Assembly (NCBI GenBank): GCA_028873815.1
Contig: JAPPNN010000044.1
Span: 19,791-83,790 of the forward strand
Length of the DNA: 64,000 nt
Direction of reading: 5' to 3'
From: Gemmatimonadota bacterium
GTDB lineage: Bacteria; Gemmatimonadota; Gemmatimonadetes; Longimicrobiales; Gaopeijiaceae
Position 1 is the stretch's first letter; each line of letters begins with the position of its first letter. Of this stretch, positions 51,280 through 61,014 are shown piece by piece. The position numbers and the translations under genes were made by a program. A model generated the notes under the pieces. The model saw only the letters and a program-made list of their open reading frames with translations, was not told the DNA's origin and made no database searches.

Positions 51280-53172
51280 ATGCGTAACCGAGCGATGTCC
51301 CGTGCGTGCGCGGCGGTCGTTCGCGGGGTGATGGCCATGGTCGCAATTGCGGCCTGCGACCCCGGTGCCGATTCATCCGGTGGGGAGGGGACCCCCGCGG
51401 GGACGGATTCCGGCGTCGCCGGCGGTGCCGGGGCCGAAGTCGTCTCCGCCGAGGTGCTCCAGGACGAGGGTCTGGAAGGGATTCATCGGGAGATCGGGTA
51501 CGCTCCCATGCCCGACGGCGTGCGCCTCGCGTACATCGCCTACCGGCCCGCCGGGGAGGGACAGTACCCGGTGATTTTGGACTACGACGCCTACGAGAGC
51601 GGCGGTGCCGGCATCGCGGTGGGAAGCTGGTTTCACAAGGCCGTCCGGGCGGGCTACGCCGTCGTGGGCGCGAACGTCCGCGGAAGCGGCTGCTCGGAGG
51701 GCGACACCTTCAGCCTGTTCCACCCGCAGCAGGGACCCGACGGGGCCGCGCTCGTCGAGTGGCTCGGCACCCGCCCGTGGAGCGACGGCAACGTGGGCAT
51801 GTACGGCGTCTCGTACCCTGGCCACACGCAGTTCTTCGTCGCGGCCCAACGGCCGTCGCACCTGAAGGCCCTGGCGGCGGGCGGGCTGACCGCGTCGATC
51901 TATCGTGAGGCTTTCCGGCCAGGCGGCATCTTCAACGTCGGGTTCTCGGCGTGGTGGGGCGAAATGGCACAGCCGTGGATCGAGGACATCGGGGTTGCGC
52001 TGCGAACCGGTGCGGGGGATGCCCACTGCACGGCGGTTCAAGCCGCGCAGCCGCGGAACAACGCTTTCCCGGAAGCCATGGAGCACGAATACCACACGCA
52101 GTACTGGAACGAGCGGTCGCCCGAGAGCTACGCGGCCGATGTCGAGGTCCCGATGATGATCATCCAGGGCTATCAGGACCAGCAGACCGCGATGGGCGGG
52201 CCACGGCTCTACGAGCAGCTCCAGGGTCCCCGAAAGCTGATCCTGCAGAACGGCGGGCACGGTGTCGGCGGCAATTCGCTGGCCCACGAGCAGGTGCTGA
52301 GGTGGATGGACCGCTGGCTGAAGGGCGAGGAGAACGGGATCGACGAGGAGCCCGATGTCACGGTCCTCTTCGAGACCGGCGTCGTCGACGGCGAGTTGCG
52401 GCCGAACTGGGTGGAGACCTTCTCCGACTGGCCCGTCCCCGGGACCGAGCGCCGCGCGTTCAATCTCGGATCGGACGGCGTGCTGACCACCGACGCGCTG
52501 GCCGAGGGACAGACGGGGCCGCTCACCTACGTCTACCCCATGGGAACCGAGCTGGTGGGGAACAACGACATGTTTGCGATCCCTCCCGCGCCGCTCGGCT
52601 CGCTGATCTACCGCTCGGCGCCATTGGCGGAGGATCTGCCGATTCTCGGGTCGGTGCGCCTGATTCTGCACGCCAGCGCAGAGGCGGAAGACACCGACTT
52701 CATGGTCGTGCTCCACGATGTCGGGCCCGACGGCGAGACCCTGTACCTGCAGCGGGCGTTCCTGCGCGCGTCCCATCGCGCCATTGACGCGGCCAAGTCT
52801 TCCGAACACTGGACCCATCACCCGCATGACCGCTCCGAACCCCTGGTGCCGGGCGAGGTGTACGAGCTCGTCATCTCGTTCCCGGAGGTCGGACACGTTT
52901 TCCGCGCCGGACACGCGGTTGAACTCGCGATCCTGGCGCCGAGCGTCACGCCCGCGACCGACTGGGGGCCGATGCCGATCAACATGCCGGGCATCAACAC
53001 CGTGTACCATTCGGCGGAGTACCCATCCCGCCTCGAGCTTCCGGTCGTGGCGAGCATCTCCGCGACGGGGCCACCCCCGCAGTGCGGGACGCTCGAGTAC
53101 CAGCCGTGCCGCCCCAGGGTCGAACCGAACTTCACCGCGGCCGGAATGCCGCGCGACCTCCTGCGCCGGTGA
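51280..53172 (+). CDS. CocE/NonD-family lipoprotein hydrolase (X-Pro dipeptidyl-peptidase-like)
   Basis: ATG at 51280 gives 630 residues, with a lipobox (IAAC, about Cys26). The alpha/beta hydrolase domain has IGYAPMPDGVRLAYIAYRP, the nucleophile elbow GVSYPGH, an Asp in GYQDQQTA and a His in NGGHGVGG. A C-terminal jelly-roll domain (about 420-620) begins near GSVRLILHASA and includes HHPHDRSEPLVPGE, typical of the CocE group. Such enzymes hydrolyse acyl esters or X-Pro peptides and this one is exported. With the M19-like gene it forms a peptide/ester utilisation pair. Confidence 0.93.
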   Translation: MRNRAMSRACAAVVRGVMAMVAIAACDPGADSSGGEGTPAGTDSGVAGGAGAEVVSAEVLQDEGLEGIHREIGYAPMPDGVRLAYIAYRPAGEGQYPVILDYDAYESGGAGIAVGSWFHKAVRAGYAVVGANVRGSGCSEGDTFSLFHPQQGPDGAALVEWLGTRPWSDGNVGMYGVSYPGHTQFFVAAQRPSHLKALAAGGLTASIYREAFRPGGIFNVGFSAWWGEMAQPWIEDIGVALRTGAGDAHCTAVQAAQPRNNAFPEAMEHEYHTQYWNERSPESYAADVEVPMMIIQGYQDQQTAMGGPRLYEQLQGPRKLILQNGGHGVGGNSLAHEQVLRWMDRWLKGEENGIDEEPDVTVLFETGVVDGELRPNWVETFSDWPVPGTERRAFNLGSDGVLTTDALAEGQTGPLTYVYPMGTELVGNNDMFAIPPAPLGSLIYRSAPLAEDLPILGSVRLILHASAEAEDTDFMVVLHDVGPDGETLYLQRAFLRASHRAIDAAKSSEHWTHHPHDRSEPLVPGEVYELVISFPEVGHVFRAGHAVELAILAPSVTPATDWGPMPINMPGINTVYHSAEYPSRLELPVVASISATGPPPQCGTLEYQPCRPRVEPNFTAAGMPRDLLRR

Positions 53173-53173
53173 C

Positions 53174-53740
53174 TTGAAGCCCGACGGCGATTCGCTGCCG
53201 CTGCTGCGGCGGCTGCACGAACGGGTGTTCGGCGATCCCGAGGTGCGCGCCGTGTTGGACGCGGGCTTTGCGCAGCTTGCTCTGGAGCTGGAGAGTCGGG
53301 CCGAGCCGCCGCATGTGACATGTACCGTTTCGATCGGGTTATTTGCGGGCGCCGGGCAGGACCGGAACACGGCGGCGGGCGAGGACCGCGTCGCGGGGGG
53401 CCGACACGGCCAGGTCCGGCTGTGCCGCCTCTTCCTGCTGCGGCGCGGCGCGCGTATGGCCGTGCCGGAGCGGCACCGCAACAGTGTGCAACGGCTGGTG
53501 TCGTATCGCGGGAGCGGCAGCATACACCAAAGCGTGCCCGGGGGTGGTCCGGTGGGGCTAAAGGCGAGGGCGATCTGCAGTCCGGGTGCCGATGACTCCG
53601 GTCTCGCCCGCCACTGGGACGTCGTGCCCGCGGGCGTTTAGCACCATCCGGCAGCCGATGCCGGTGAAGACTGGGCGACCGTGACCTTCCACAGCGCGGC
53701 GGAAGGCGAGATAGTGGATGAACTGTGGAACGAGAGTTGA
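53174..53740 (+). pseudogene. Possible small protein gene interrupted by an amber codon
   Basis: From TTG 53174, two bases after the CocE stop, the frame reads KPDGDSLPLLRRLHERVFGD and stays coding-like to a TAG at 53639-53641. The same frame then continues HHPAADAGEDWATVTFHSAAEGE to a TGA at 53738-53740. The two parts look like one cupin-like protein (HWDVVPAGV before the stop, then a histidine-rich strand). I cannot name the family. Either a nonsense mutation or a sequencing error. Confidence 0.42.
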
Positions 53741-53834
53741 TGGTGGAAAGGAATCGACTGTGACCAACCATGACGTAACGGCGGTGTCGTTCAAGATCGG
53801 ATCTTCTTTGATTCCTTGAGCTTACGGGATTGAT

Positions 53835-53876
53835 AAGCTCGATTCTCGCTGTTTGACTCCCGCCGATTCGTGAACC
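53835..53876. other. Possible attachment-site sequence beside the integrase
   Basis: TTGACTCCCGCC at about 53853-53864 and flanking bases recur at 45885-45899 next to the integrase remnant. Conserved non-coding DNA directly after an integrase gene is where an att core would lie. Weak evidence. Confidence 0.3.
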
Positions 53877-55034
53877 TCAACTTCGAGGTCTCCGGCGGGC
53901 GTCCAGTGCCTTCCGAAGCTGTCCCTCGTCGGCTCGCTGGTAGCACTCAAGTACCGTCTTGGCGGTCTTCCAGCCGCCCAACTCGCAGAGCACCTTGAGC
54001 GGCTGGTCCATCAGGTCGGAAGCGAACTTCCGCCTCAACGAATGCCAGCCTCTCCCGCGCCTCGGTTCGAGCCCCGCCAGCGTCTGGGCTTTGTACCACC
54101 AAGCTCGCACCAAGGACCGCCCTGCGCACTTGGAGCCATCCGTCGGCGCGGGCAGCACCGGAGCGTCGTCATGCCCGGAACTCCTCTCCCGCGCCTCCTC
54201 AAGAACGGCCAACGCTTCCGCCGTCACCGGCGTCCGGTGCTCGAAGCCGGTCTTCTCGTGCTCGGCTCTCCACCGCACCACACCGCCCTCGAAGTCGATG
54301 TCCGAGAACCGGAGTTGACGGATGGCCCCGATCCGGTGTCCCGTCTCGTGAGCGAGCACGAGCGCGACGCGGAAGCGCCAGTCCACCTCTTGGGACACCC
54401 CGAGAAGCGCCTGGTACTCCTCCTCGGACAACACCACCCGCGTGGGGTTCTTCTCCGTGGGCGTCCTGAGACCCCTCAGCGGATTCGACGCGAGCAGGAG
54501 CTTGCCCCGCTCGTCCCGGGACTTGGACGCCCAGTTGAGCACGGCGATCAGGAACTTCAGGTCGTGCTCGATGGTCCGGTCGGACACCGGCCTTCCGCTG
54601 GGGCCGACCCTGCCCGACCTCCGCGCCCGGATGAACCGGTCCCAATCGCGCTGGGATAGCGTCTCGGGACTCCGGCCCCGCCCGAAGAACCGGAGGAACA
54701 TCCTCGTCGCGGCCCGGTCGGACCGCTGGGATGTCTCCGCCTTCGTGGGCGTCACCTCCTCACCGTAGATTTCAAACAGCTTGTCCAGCGTGAGCGGCTC
54801 GCGCTTGGCCTCCGCCTTTCCGTTCGGCGCGTCGATGAACCCGGCGGCAAACTCGTCCGCCTGCCTCTTCGCGCGCCTCCAGTCGCGGTGTTTGAGCGAC
54901 CGGCTCAGCCTGCGCCCGTTCTCGCGCCACTCCAGCTGGAACAGGCCGGTCTTGGCATCCGGGAACACCCGGACCCGGTTCCGGCCCCATTCGCCGGCGC
55001 CGTACGAGCGCCGACTTCGTTTCGTGCGTGCCAT
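53877..55034 (-). CDS. Tyrosine-type site-specific recombinase (phage/island integrase)
   Basis: ATG at 55034 with GAGGAA upstream gives 385 residues. A basic N-terminal Arm-like part (residues 1-70), a SAM-like core-binding domain (about 75-180) and a catalytic domain follow. Catalytic residues visible: Arg in HRIGAIRQL, Lys in EKTGFEHRTPV, HSLRR (His and Arg), Trp in GGWKTAKT in place of the usual His, and the Tyr in ECYQRAD. The gene is intact. A decayed relative lies at 45.9 kb, so this element family has inserted at least twice. No excisionase gene is visible. Confidence 0.93.
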   Translation of the reverse strand: MARTKRSRRSYGAGEWGRNRVRVFPDAKTGLFQLEWRENGRRLSRSLKHRDWRRAKRQADEFAAGFIDAPNGKAEAKREPLTLDKLFEIYGEEVTPTKAETSQRSDRAATRMFLRFFGRGRSPETLSQRDWDRFIRARRSGRVGPSGRPVSDRTIEHDLKFLIAVLNWASKSRDERGKLLLASNPLRGLRTPTEKNPTRVVLSEEEYQALLGVSQEVDWRFRVALVLAHETGHRIGAIRQLRFSDIDFEGGVVRWRAEHEKTGFEHRTPVTAEALAVLEEARERSSGHDDAPVLPAPTDGSKCAGRSLVRAWWYKAQTLAGLEPRRGRGWHSLRRKFASDLMDQPLKVLCELGGWKTAKTVLECYQRADEGQLRKALDARRRPRS

Positions 55035-55661
55035 CGTTCGATTCCTCTCGATTGATGGACTGCACGATCTGCGCAACGAAGTATCGCGGAGAGCACCCTT
55101 CTCCGCCAGACTGGCGAAGTGCTCGAAGCGCGTGGCATCCTCCGCGGAATCGGGCCGGAAACACGCCGTCTAATCGGTCGTGCCGGAGCTTCGCGATCTT
55201 CGGTCGGGAAGCGATGTCGTGGAGGCAGTTTCGGTGCCCCCGATGCCGATCCAGAGGTGCACATGTGACGCGGGGTTCGTTGTGCACGAAAAAGCGTCTT
55301 TGACGTGCACAGCACCGATTCCGCAAGCTGCTGGCGCTGTTGGGCTTGCGATCCGTCCACCGGGGTGCCGATGCCGTGTCGGCCTTCAGGCCGATTGCCG
55401 GTAGCGACCCCCCTGTTTCGATGCCCAGTGCGGGCATCGGCGAGGGTTGGGATGTACACATCCCGGACACCCTCCCTCGGGGGTCGCTCCCAGTCCACCA
55501 GTTCCTTGCAGGAAGGCTTTTGCGGCCGGCTTGGCCGGTCCAACTTGGCGCTTGGTCTCAATGTGCGCTGAAGTCGAGGTGGCCGCCCATCTCGGCGAGC
55601 ACGCGGATGCCGTCGGCCATGCTACGAGGATGGACGGTCGCTCCTTTGCCGCTCGACAGCC
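55035..55661. other. Gene-free, hairpin-rich region upstream of the integrase
   Basis: No credible gene in 627 bases. Several perfect dyads occur: TGTGCACG/CGTGCACA (55281-55288, 55304-55311) with a nested AAAG/CTTT; TCGGCCT/AGGCCGA (55379-55394); CGATGCCC/GGGCATCG (55419-55439); and CGAGGG/CCCTCG (55441-55479) enclosing GGGATGT/ACATCCC. They could be recombination sites, a structured RNA or regulatory dyads. Confidence 0.55.
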
Positions 55662-56345
55662 CTATCCGATCGGAAGGGCCACGCCCGTCCGAAGCGTCAG
55701 GACACGTTGCCTCGGTCCGCTCAAGTACGAGTCTCCCTCTCCGATGGGAATGAGCCCGAGCGTGTACAGCAGGTCGAAGCTCACGCTCGCCCGCTCCGTC
55801 ACGCCGACCGCGATGCCTCCGCCCACGACGACCCCGAGGTCCATCGTGGCCTCGACCTCGTCGCGGCCACCAGCGTCGCAGCCGCCGGAGGCGGTGACCC
55901 GCTCCGGACCGAGCCGGGCCGACGCGTCGAAGTCGCAGTCGATCCGGCTCGCCAAGGTGGGACCGGCGAAGAACCGGACGGCGGAGTGGTCCCATGACGA
56001 CAAGGGGAATGTCGGCACGGCCAGCAGGGAGAACTCGAAATAGTCCAGCGCGATTTCCGTGGTGGCGAAGATGTCGCCGTCCAGTCCGCTCAACCTGCCG
56101 CCCTTCTGGGCGTACGCGACGCCAAGCTGCAATCCGATACGCTCCGAGGCCGGAAAGGTCGCCGCCAAACCGACGGACATTCTCGTGAGGGACTCGGAAC
56201 GCCATACGATGCCGTCGGGCGGGTCGGCGGTCATGGTCGTCCGGTTCAGGCCGCCGGTCAGCGACAGCGTGGTCTGCGCCAAGGCCGGAGAGGCGGTGGC
56301 GAAAAGGAACAGGACGGCGGAGAGAACGAGCGATGGCCGTTTCAT
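55662..56345 (-). CDS. Small outer-membrane beta-barrel protein
   Basis: ATG at 56345 gives 227 residues. A clear signal peptide (SPALAQ) is followed by alternating-hydrophobicity strands: TTLSLTGGLNRTTM, RMSVGLAATFPASERIGLQLGV, YFEFSLLAVPTFPL, VRFFAGPTLASR, and a final VLTLRTGVALPIG. It fits the OMP_b-brl family of eight-stranded barrels. One cysteine pair (DCDFDASA and GGCDAGG) probably forms an extracellular loop disulfide. Function unknown. Confidence 0.83.
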   Translation of the reverse strand: MKRPSLVLSAVLFLFATASPALAQTTLSLTGGLNRTTMTADPPDGIVWRSESLTRMSVGLAATFPASERIGLQLGVAYAQKGGRLSGLDGDIFATTEIALDYFEFSLLAVPTFPLSSWDHSAVRFFAGPTLASRIDCDFDASARLGPERVTASGGCDAGGRDEVEATMDLGVVVGGGIAVGVTERASVSFDLLYTLGLIPIGEGDSYLSGPRQRVLTLRTGVALPIG

Positions 56346-56399
56346 CGGGAAACCTCCTCATGTGTGTTGTGAACGAGACTACGAGCTTGCTACCATCAG

Positions 56400-57573
56400 A
56401 AGCGGATGAAGCGGCGATCACTACCTATCCGCACCTCCCACGTTCGCGAGGAGGCGGTCGGATACCTTCGGATCGGTGTCCCGACTGAGAGGTGAGGGTC
56501 GTGAACCTGCGGCGTTCTCTCGTCCTGCTCGGCGATGGAGGGCTGTCCTACGACCGGCCGGTCGGGGGACGGGTGCTCCGCCGCGTCGAAGCGGCGCTCG
56601 AACCGCCTTCCCGCGTAGGGATCGCTGGTCTGGGAGCGACCCGGAGGGTCGGGGACAGGGGTGCGCAAACACACCTGTCCCCGAACCCGTACCAGGCCCT
56701 CGGTCTGGGGGGTCGCTCCCGACCACGCCTTCGCGGCCAGTGTGCCACGGGCGACCGGGCGGCGCAGCCGCAAGACGTTGTTGCGCAAGCGGATGGACGG
56801 GCACCCCAGTGCGCATCGCCGGAGGCCCGAAGTGCGCATCGGACCCCCATGTCGTTTGCGCGCTCAGGTACGGCTCCAAGTCGGAGCGCAGCGTGGCGCC
56901 CAACCCCGATTCCGGCGAGTTGCACCTCTTCCGGGGTTGCCGCCGTCTTCCGGCCGCACTCCGTGGAACGCCAGAACCGCTTCCAAGACGAAACAGAGCT
57001 TCCTGGCTCGAACGACGGCGGGCAAGCCGAAGTATCTCCACGGTTGGTCGGCCCAGCCGGCGGCACGATTCCGCGACAGGCACTACGGGGTCGGCGGCGA
57101 TCGCGTTTCAAAGGGTCGGTCGAGCCGCTTGCGACGCCGACCGCGCCGACCGGATTTCGGCGGACCCGGTCCTCCACGCCGTCGATGTGGCCGGTTCCGG
57201 GCATCGATGCCGCGGGACTCATCCCGTGTCGTTCAGGGAAGTCGAGCGCGAACACGATCCCGCTTCTCCGGGTGCGACCGGTTGAGGCGTGAAAGAGTCT
57301 GGATCGCCCCAGGTTCTCGAAAGCGTCTTGTCCGTTTCGATCGTGTTGCAGCAGCGGCTCGACGCAGCCGGTCTGGAACTTGTCGGCGTAGCCGAGGGAG
57401 CGGTGCGGATCCTTACGGAACGTCTCGGCGATCCTCGACGAGGGGCGGCTGTTCAGGCCGGCCTCGCTCACCCGTTCTCCGCCGTAGCCGTGTTCGCCCG
57501 AGAACGCGACCGGGGCCTCATGCGGACCCCGCCCTCGTCCGTCCGGTGGACCGGGAAGACCGCCGACGCGGTT
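56400..57573. other. About 1.2 kb without a convincing gene
   Basis: Several overlapping frames are open on both strands but all are arginine-rich with no domain, no signal peptide and no good ribosome site. One 11-bp perfect inverted repeat lies at 56649-56659 and 56674-56684. The stretch sits beside the integrase region and may be decayed element DNA. Confidence 0.5.
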
Positions 57574-58386
57574 TCACGAGCCGGGACCATCGAGTGTCAG
57601 CTTCACCTGGGCGAACCCGAAGGCGGCGCGCGGGCCGCTGGCGGGGTCGTTGTGGACGGCGCGCGACACGAAGACCAGGAAGTGGCTGCCCGCGTGCTCG
57701 AAGAACTGAAAGCTCTTGGTGCGCAGAGAGCCCTCGCTGACGATCGTTCCGTCGATCCGGTCGATGACCGAGAAACCATTGTAGCCGTCTCCGAACCCGT
57801 CGGCGCGGATCCGGTAGGGATACGGCGGATACAGATCGGCCTCCATGCCGACCTCGAGGTCGTCCGTATACCGGAGCCCGCGTCCCTCGACCATCTCGAT
57901 CCGGTCGAAGAGGCCCAGCGAGCCGAGCGACGGGAACCGGATCAGGGCCAGGTCGCGCGCGCCGGTCGTAACCCGGAGCCCGCCGGAGTCGCTCCGAATC
58001 CCCCAGGTCGCTTTCCGGAGGAACTCCGACGCGTCCGGACCGGCGATCGTGTCTCGCCCGATGCGGAGATCCATCGGAGCGCCGGTTCCGTCCATCGCGA
58101 TCCATTCTCCGGGAGCGGGCTCGACGTGCGATATCCAGTCGTTGAGCTGGCCGGTGACGTACCACATCGCCGCGGCGAACACCGCCACGCTGCCGCCCGC
58201 CCTGAACGACGCGACGACGAAGCGGCTGCCCTCGACCCCGCCCAGGAAGCGGTACAGGCAGGCCGTCACCACCAGGCACACGCACACCGCCGTGAGCACG
58301 GGGGCGGCGTCGAGCACCAGCGTTCCGGCCGCCCCGGCGGCGAACAGCACGATCAGGCCGATGAGTATCTTCGTTTCCTGGTCCAT
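57574..58386 (-). CDS. Membrane protein of unknown function
   Basis: ATG at 58386, with AGGGGAG upstream, gives 270 residues. Three hydrophobic segments near the N-terminus (KILIGLIVLFAAGAAGTLVL, LTAVCVCLVVTACLY, a weaker VAVFAAAMWYV) precede a soluble domain of about 190 residues with beta-rich pattern and a terminal FGFAQVKLTLDG. I do not recognise the family. The soluble part probably faces the periplasm. The opposite-strand frame is an arginine-rich shadow. Confidence 0.72.
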   Translation of the reverse strand: MDQETKILIGLIVLFAAGAAGTLVLDAAPVLTAVCVCLVVTACLYRFLGGVEGSRFVVASFRAGGSVAVFAAAMWYVTGQLNDWISHVEPAPGEWIAMDGTGAPMDLRIGRDTIAGPDASEFLRKATWGIRSDSGGLRVTTGARDLALIRFPSLGSLGLFDRIEMVEGRGLRYTDDLEVGMEADLYPPYPYRIRADGFGDGYNGFSVIDRIDGTIVSEGSLRTKSFQFFEHAGSHFLVFVSRAVHNDPASGPRAAFGFAQVKLTLDGPGS

Positions 58387-58899
58387 GGCGCCAAGCTCCC
58401 CTCAGTTTAGGTCGTCCTTCCTGGTGGGCAGCCCGCGGCAACGCTGCCGGCAGGGCGGCAACGCGCCCCGCTCCCATGGTCTGGAGTCCCGAACCCCGCG
58501 TGCCGCGTTCCTGCACCGGGTCGGCACCGACAGGCAAGTTGAGATGTCTCGTCGTGGCGCGCCAGCGCACCGGACCCTGAAAAGCCGTATCGCCGACCAT
58601 GCCCGTGTCGGAGTCTTGGCCCGGAGGTCGAGGAACGCACGGTCGTTCGGAGGTTTTGTTTGCGCTTTGCTGGATGGGCAGGTATCGTGAGCGCAGTTTT
58701 TGGGGGAGGAGGGGCGTTCGTGAAAGGGCAGAGTGCGGCAGTTCGAAAGGAAGAAGAGCGTGAACCAGCCCTTGCGTCCGGTCGGCGGGTTCCGTAGGCT
58801 CGCGGCAGGGAGCCGCCCAGCCGCCCAGCCGCCCAAAACAGTAGGCGCGTTCGCGCGCGAAGTTCGGAGAGGGCTGCGGCAAGAGAGTCGGCGGAGGCG
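58387..58899. other. Intergenic region between divergent genes
   Basis: About 510 bases between the membrane protein and the Ig-repeat protease gene, transcribed apart. No gene is supported; the region should hold both promoters, but I see no strong -10/-35 pair. Confidence 0.4.
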
Positions 58900-61014
58900 T
58901 TGAGCCGTGTGGGCTCGGTGTCGATCGGCACCAACAGCGTTGCGGTTTTCGGCATGGGGAACGTCCCGGTTCGTCGGCTCCACGGGAGTGCGCCGTTCGC
59001 CTCCGGTCCGGAGTGGGGGGCGGGAGCGCTTCTGTCCCTCGCGTTGGTGGCCGCCTGCGAAAGTCCCATGGCCCCGGTCGCCTGCGGGCCGCTCCCGCAG
59101 GTCACGGTTCACGCCGGCGAGACCGCGAGCGTCACGGCGTGCTTCAACGATCCGAACGGCGACGCGCTGGGCTACGCGCTGGCGTCCTCCAATCCTTCGG
59201 TGGCCACGGCGTCCTTGGCCGGCGGCGTCGTCAACGTGGAGGCGGTCGCGCCGGGCAGCGCGACGATCGTCCTTACCGCACGGGACGCCGGCGGACTCCA
59301 GGGCCAGGCGAGTTTCCGCGTCGTGGTGCCGAACCGGCCGCCGCGTGCGCGCGGGAGCATTCCGGCGCAGCGGGTAGAGGCCGGAGGGGAAGTGGTCGTC
59401 GATCTGGCGTCCTGGTTCGAGGAGCCCGACGGCGAGACGTTGGCCTTCCGGGTCGTCGCGTCGGACGCGGCGGTCGCCGGGGTGGCGCTTTCCGGCGCCC
59501 GCGCGACCTTGGCGGGGCTCACTAAGGGGGTGGCCGACATCACGGCGACGGCCACGGATCCGGGTGGACTGGCGGCGGTGCAGACGTTCGGATTCGTGGT
59601 GCCGAACCGGGGGCCGGTGGCGGTGGGCGTGATCGAGGGCCAGGTCATGGAGCGCGGCGAGACGCGCGTGATCGATCTCGCGCCCTGGTTCGACGATCCC
59701 GACGGGGACCCGCTGGCCTACACGGCATCGTCGTCGAGTCCCGACGCGGTGGCGGCGGCGGCCTCCGGAGCGGGGCTTCGGCTGACCGCGCGTGCGAACG
59801 GCCGCTCGAGAGTCACCGTCACGGCGCGCGACCCGGAAGGGCTGACGGCCACCCAGAGCTTCGGCGCCGAAGCGCCCAATCGCGCTCCGCGCGCGTTGGG
59901 GTCGATTCCGGCCCAAGAGATGCGGACGGAAGATACGGCCGCGGTGGATGTCTCGGCCCACTTCGCCGACCCCGACGGGGATCCGTTGACGTACTCGGCC
60001 TTGTCCTCGGATGCCGGGATCGCCTCGGTGCGGGTCTTCGGAGCGACGATCGAACTGACGGGGGGGCGCGAGGGCGTGGCGGAGATCGCCGTGACGGCCG
60101 CCGATCCGGGCGGGCTCTCGGCCACGCTGGCGTTCCAGGCGACGGTGAGCGGCGAGGAGGAACCGCCGACCTCCTTCGATATCGACCTTCGCTTCGCGAC
60201 CGCGATGAGCGGGTCCCAAATGGCGGCCTTCGAGAGCGCACGCGCTCGCTGGATGGCAATACTGGCGGACACGGAGTTGGCGGACATGCCGGTGCCCGAG
60301 GGCGTGGTCCGGTGTCCATTCCCCGGTCAGACCTACGAACAGAACGTGCGGGCCATCGACGACCTGTTGATCATCGCGGCGGTCGCCGAAATCGACGGTG
60401 CGGGAGGGACTCTTGGTCGAGCCGCGCCGTGCGGGACTCGGGAAACGTCGCAGCTTCCCTGGTTGGGCGCCATGGAGTTCGACGCCGCGGACCTGGAAAG
60501 CATGGAGATGAATGGCACGCTAGAGGCCGTGATCCTGCACGAGATGGGCCACGTGCTCGGGATCGGCTCGCTTTGGGACCGCTTCGGACTCCTGCGCAAC
60601 CCCTCGGGGGCGGCGGAGAGGGAGGTGGACACGCACTTCGCGGGCGCGAAGGCGATCCGGGCGTTCGACGAGGTCGGAGGCCGCGCCTACGCCCGTGGCG
60701 CCAAGGTCCCCGTCGAGAACAAGGGAACCCGTCCCGGGAGCGACGACTCGCACTGGCGCAAGAGCGTCTTCGGCAACGAGCTGATGAATCCGAGCGTCGA
60801 GCCCTCGATGCCGCTCAGCGCGGTGACGGTCGCGTCGCTCGCGGATCTCGGCTACGCGGTGCGCATGGATCTCGCCGACGCCTACCGCCTCGCGTCCCCG
60901 GCCGCGCTCCTCGCGCATCGGCGGCGCGCGATCCCCGTCGGCGACGACGTGCTCCGCATCCCCATAGAGGTGCGCGACCGGAACGGGCGCGTGGTGGGGG
61001 TCATCCCCCCATGA
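58900..61014 (+). CDS. Ig-repeat lipoprotein with C-terminal leishmanolysin-like metalloprotease
   Basis: The frame opens at TTG 58900 (GGAGG just upstream); GTG 58909 or ATG 58954 are alternatives. Up to 704 residues: a lipobox (LVAAC), an ACGPLPQVTV start, four Ig-like/cadherin-like repeats of about 85 residues joined by VPNRxPxA linkers, then a metalloprotease domain from about 420. That domain has HEMGHVLGIGS (His547, Glu548, His551) and SHWRKSVFGNELMNPS with the third ligand His618 and a Met-turn, as in leishmanolysin (M8)-type metzincins. Likely a surface-tethered protease whose repeats act as a stalk or adhesive. First of a series of related genes. Confidence 0.9.
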   Translation: MSRVGSVSIGTNSVAVFGMGNVPVRRLHGSAPFASGPEWGAGALLSLALVAACESPMAPVACGPLPQVTVHAGETASVTACFNDPNGDALGYALASSNPSVATASLAGGVVNVEAVAPGSATIVLTARDAGGLQGQASFRVVVPNRPPRARGSIPAQRVEAGGEVVVDLASWFEEPDGETLAFRVVASDAAVAGVALSGARATLAGLTKGVADITATATDPGGLAAVQTFGFVVPNRGPVAVGVIEGQVMERGETRVIDLAPWFDDPDGDPLAYTASSSSPDAVAAAASGAGLRLTARANGRSRVTVTARDPEGLTATQSFGAEAPNRAPRALGSIPAQEMRTEDTAAVDVSAHFADPDGDPLTYSALSSDAGIASVRVFGATIELTGGREGVAEIAVTAADPGGLSATLAFQATVSGEEEPPTSFDIDLRFATAMSGSQMAAFESARARWMAILADTELADMPVPEGVVRCPFPGQTYEQNVRAIDDLLIIAAVAEIDGAGGTLGRAAPCGTRETSQLPWLGAMEFDAADLESMEMNGTLEAVILHEMGHVLGIGSLWDRFGLLRNPSGAAEREVDTHFAGAKAIRAFDEVGGRAYARGAKVPVENKGTRPGSDDSHWRKSVFGNELMNPSVEPSMPLSAVTVASLADLGYAVRMDLADAYRLASPAALLAHRRRAIPVGDDVLRIPIEVRDRNGRVVGVIPP

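Noticed and set aside
55180..55404. Small frames upstream of the integrase as excisionase candidates
   Set aside because: No helix-turn-helix pattern, no ribosome site and shadow-like composition.
57289..58410. Plus-strand frame of 373 codons
   Set aside because: Mostly antisense to the membrane protein gene at 57574-58386, which has real hydrophobic segments and a ribosome site.
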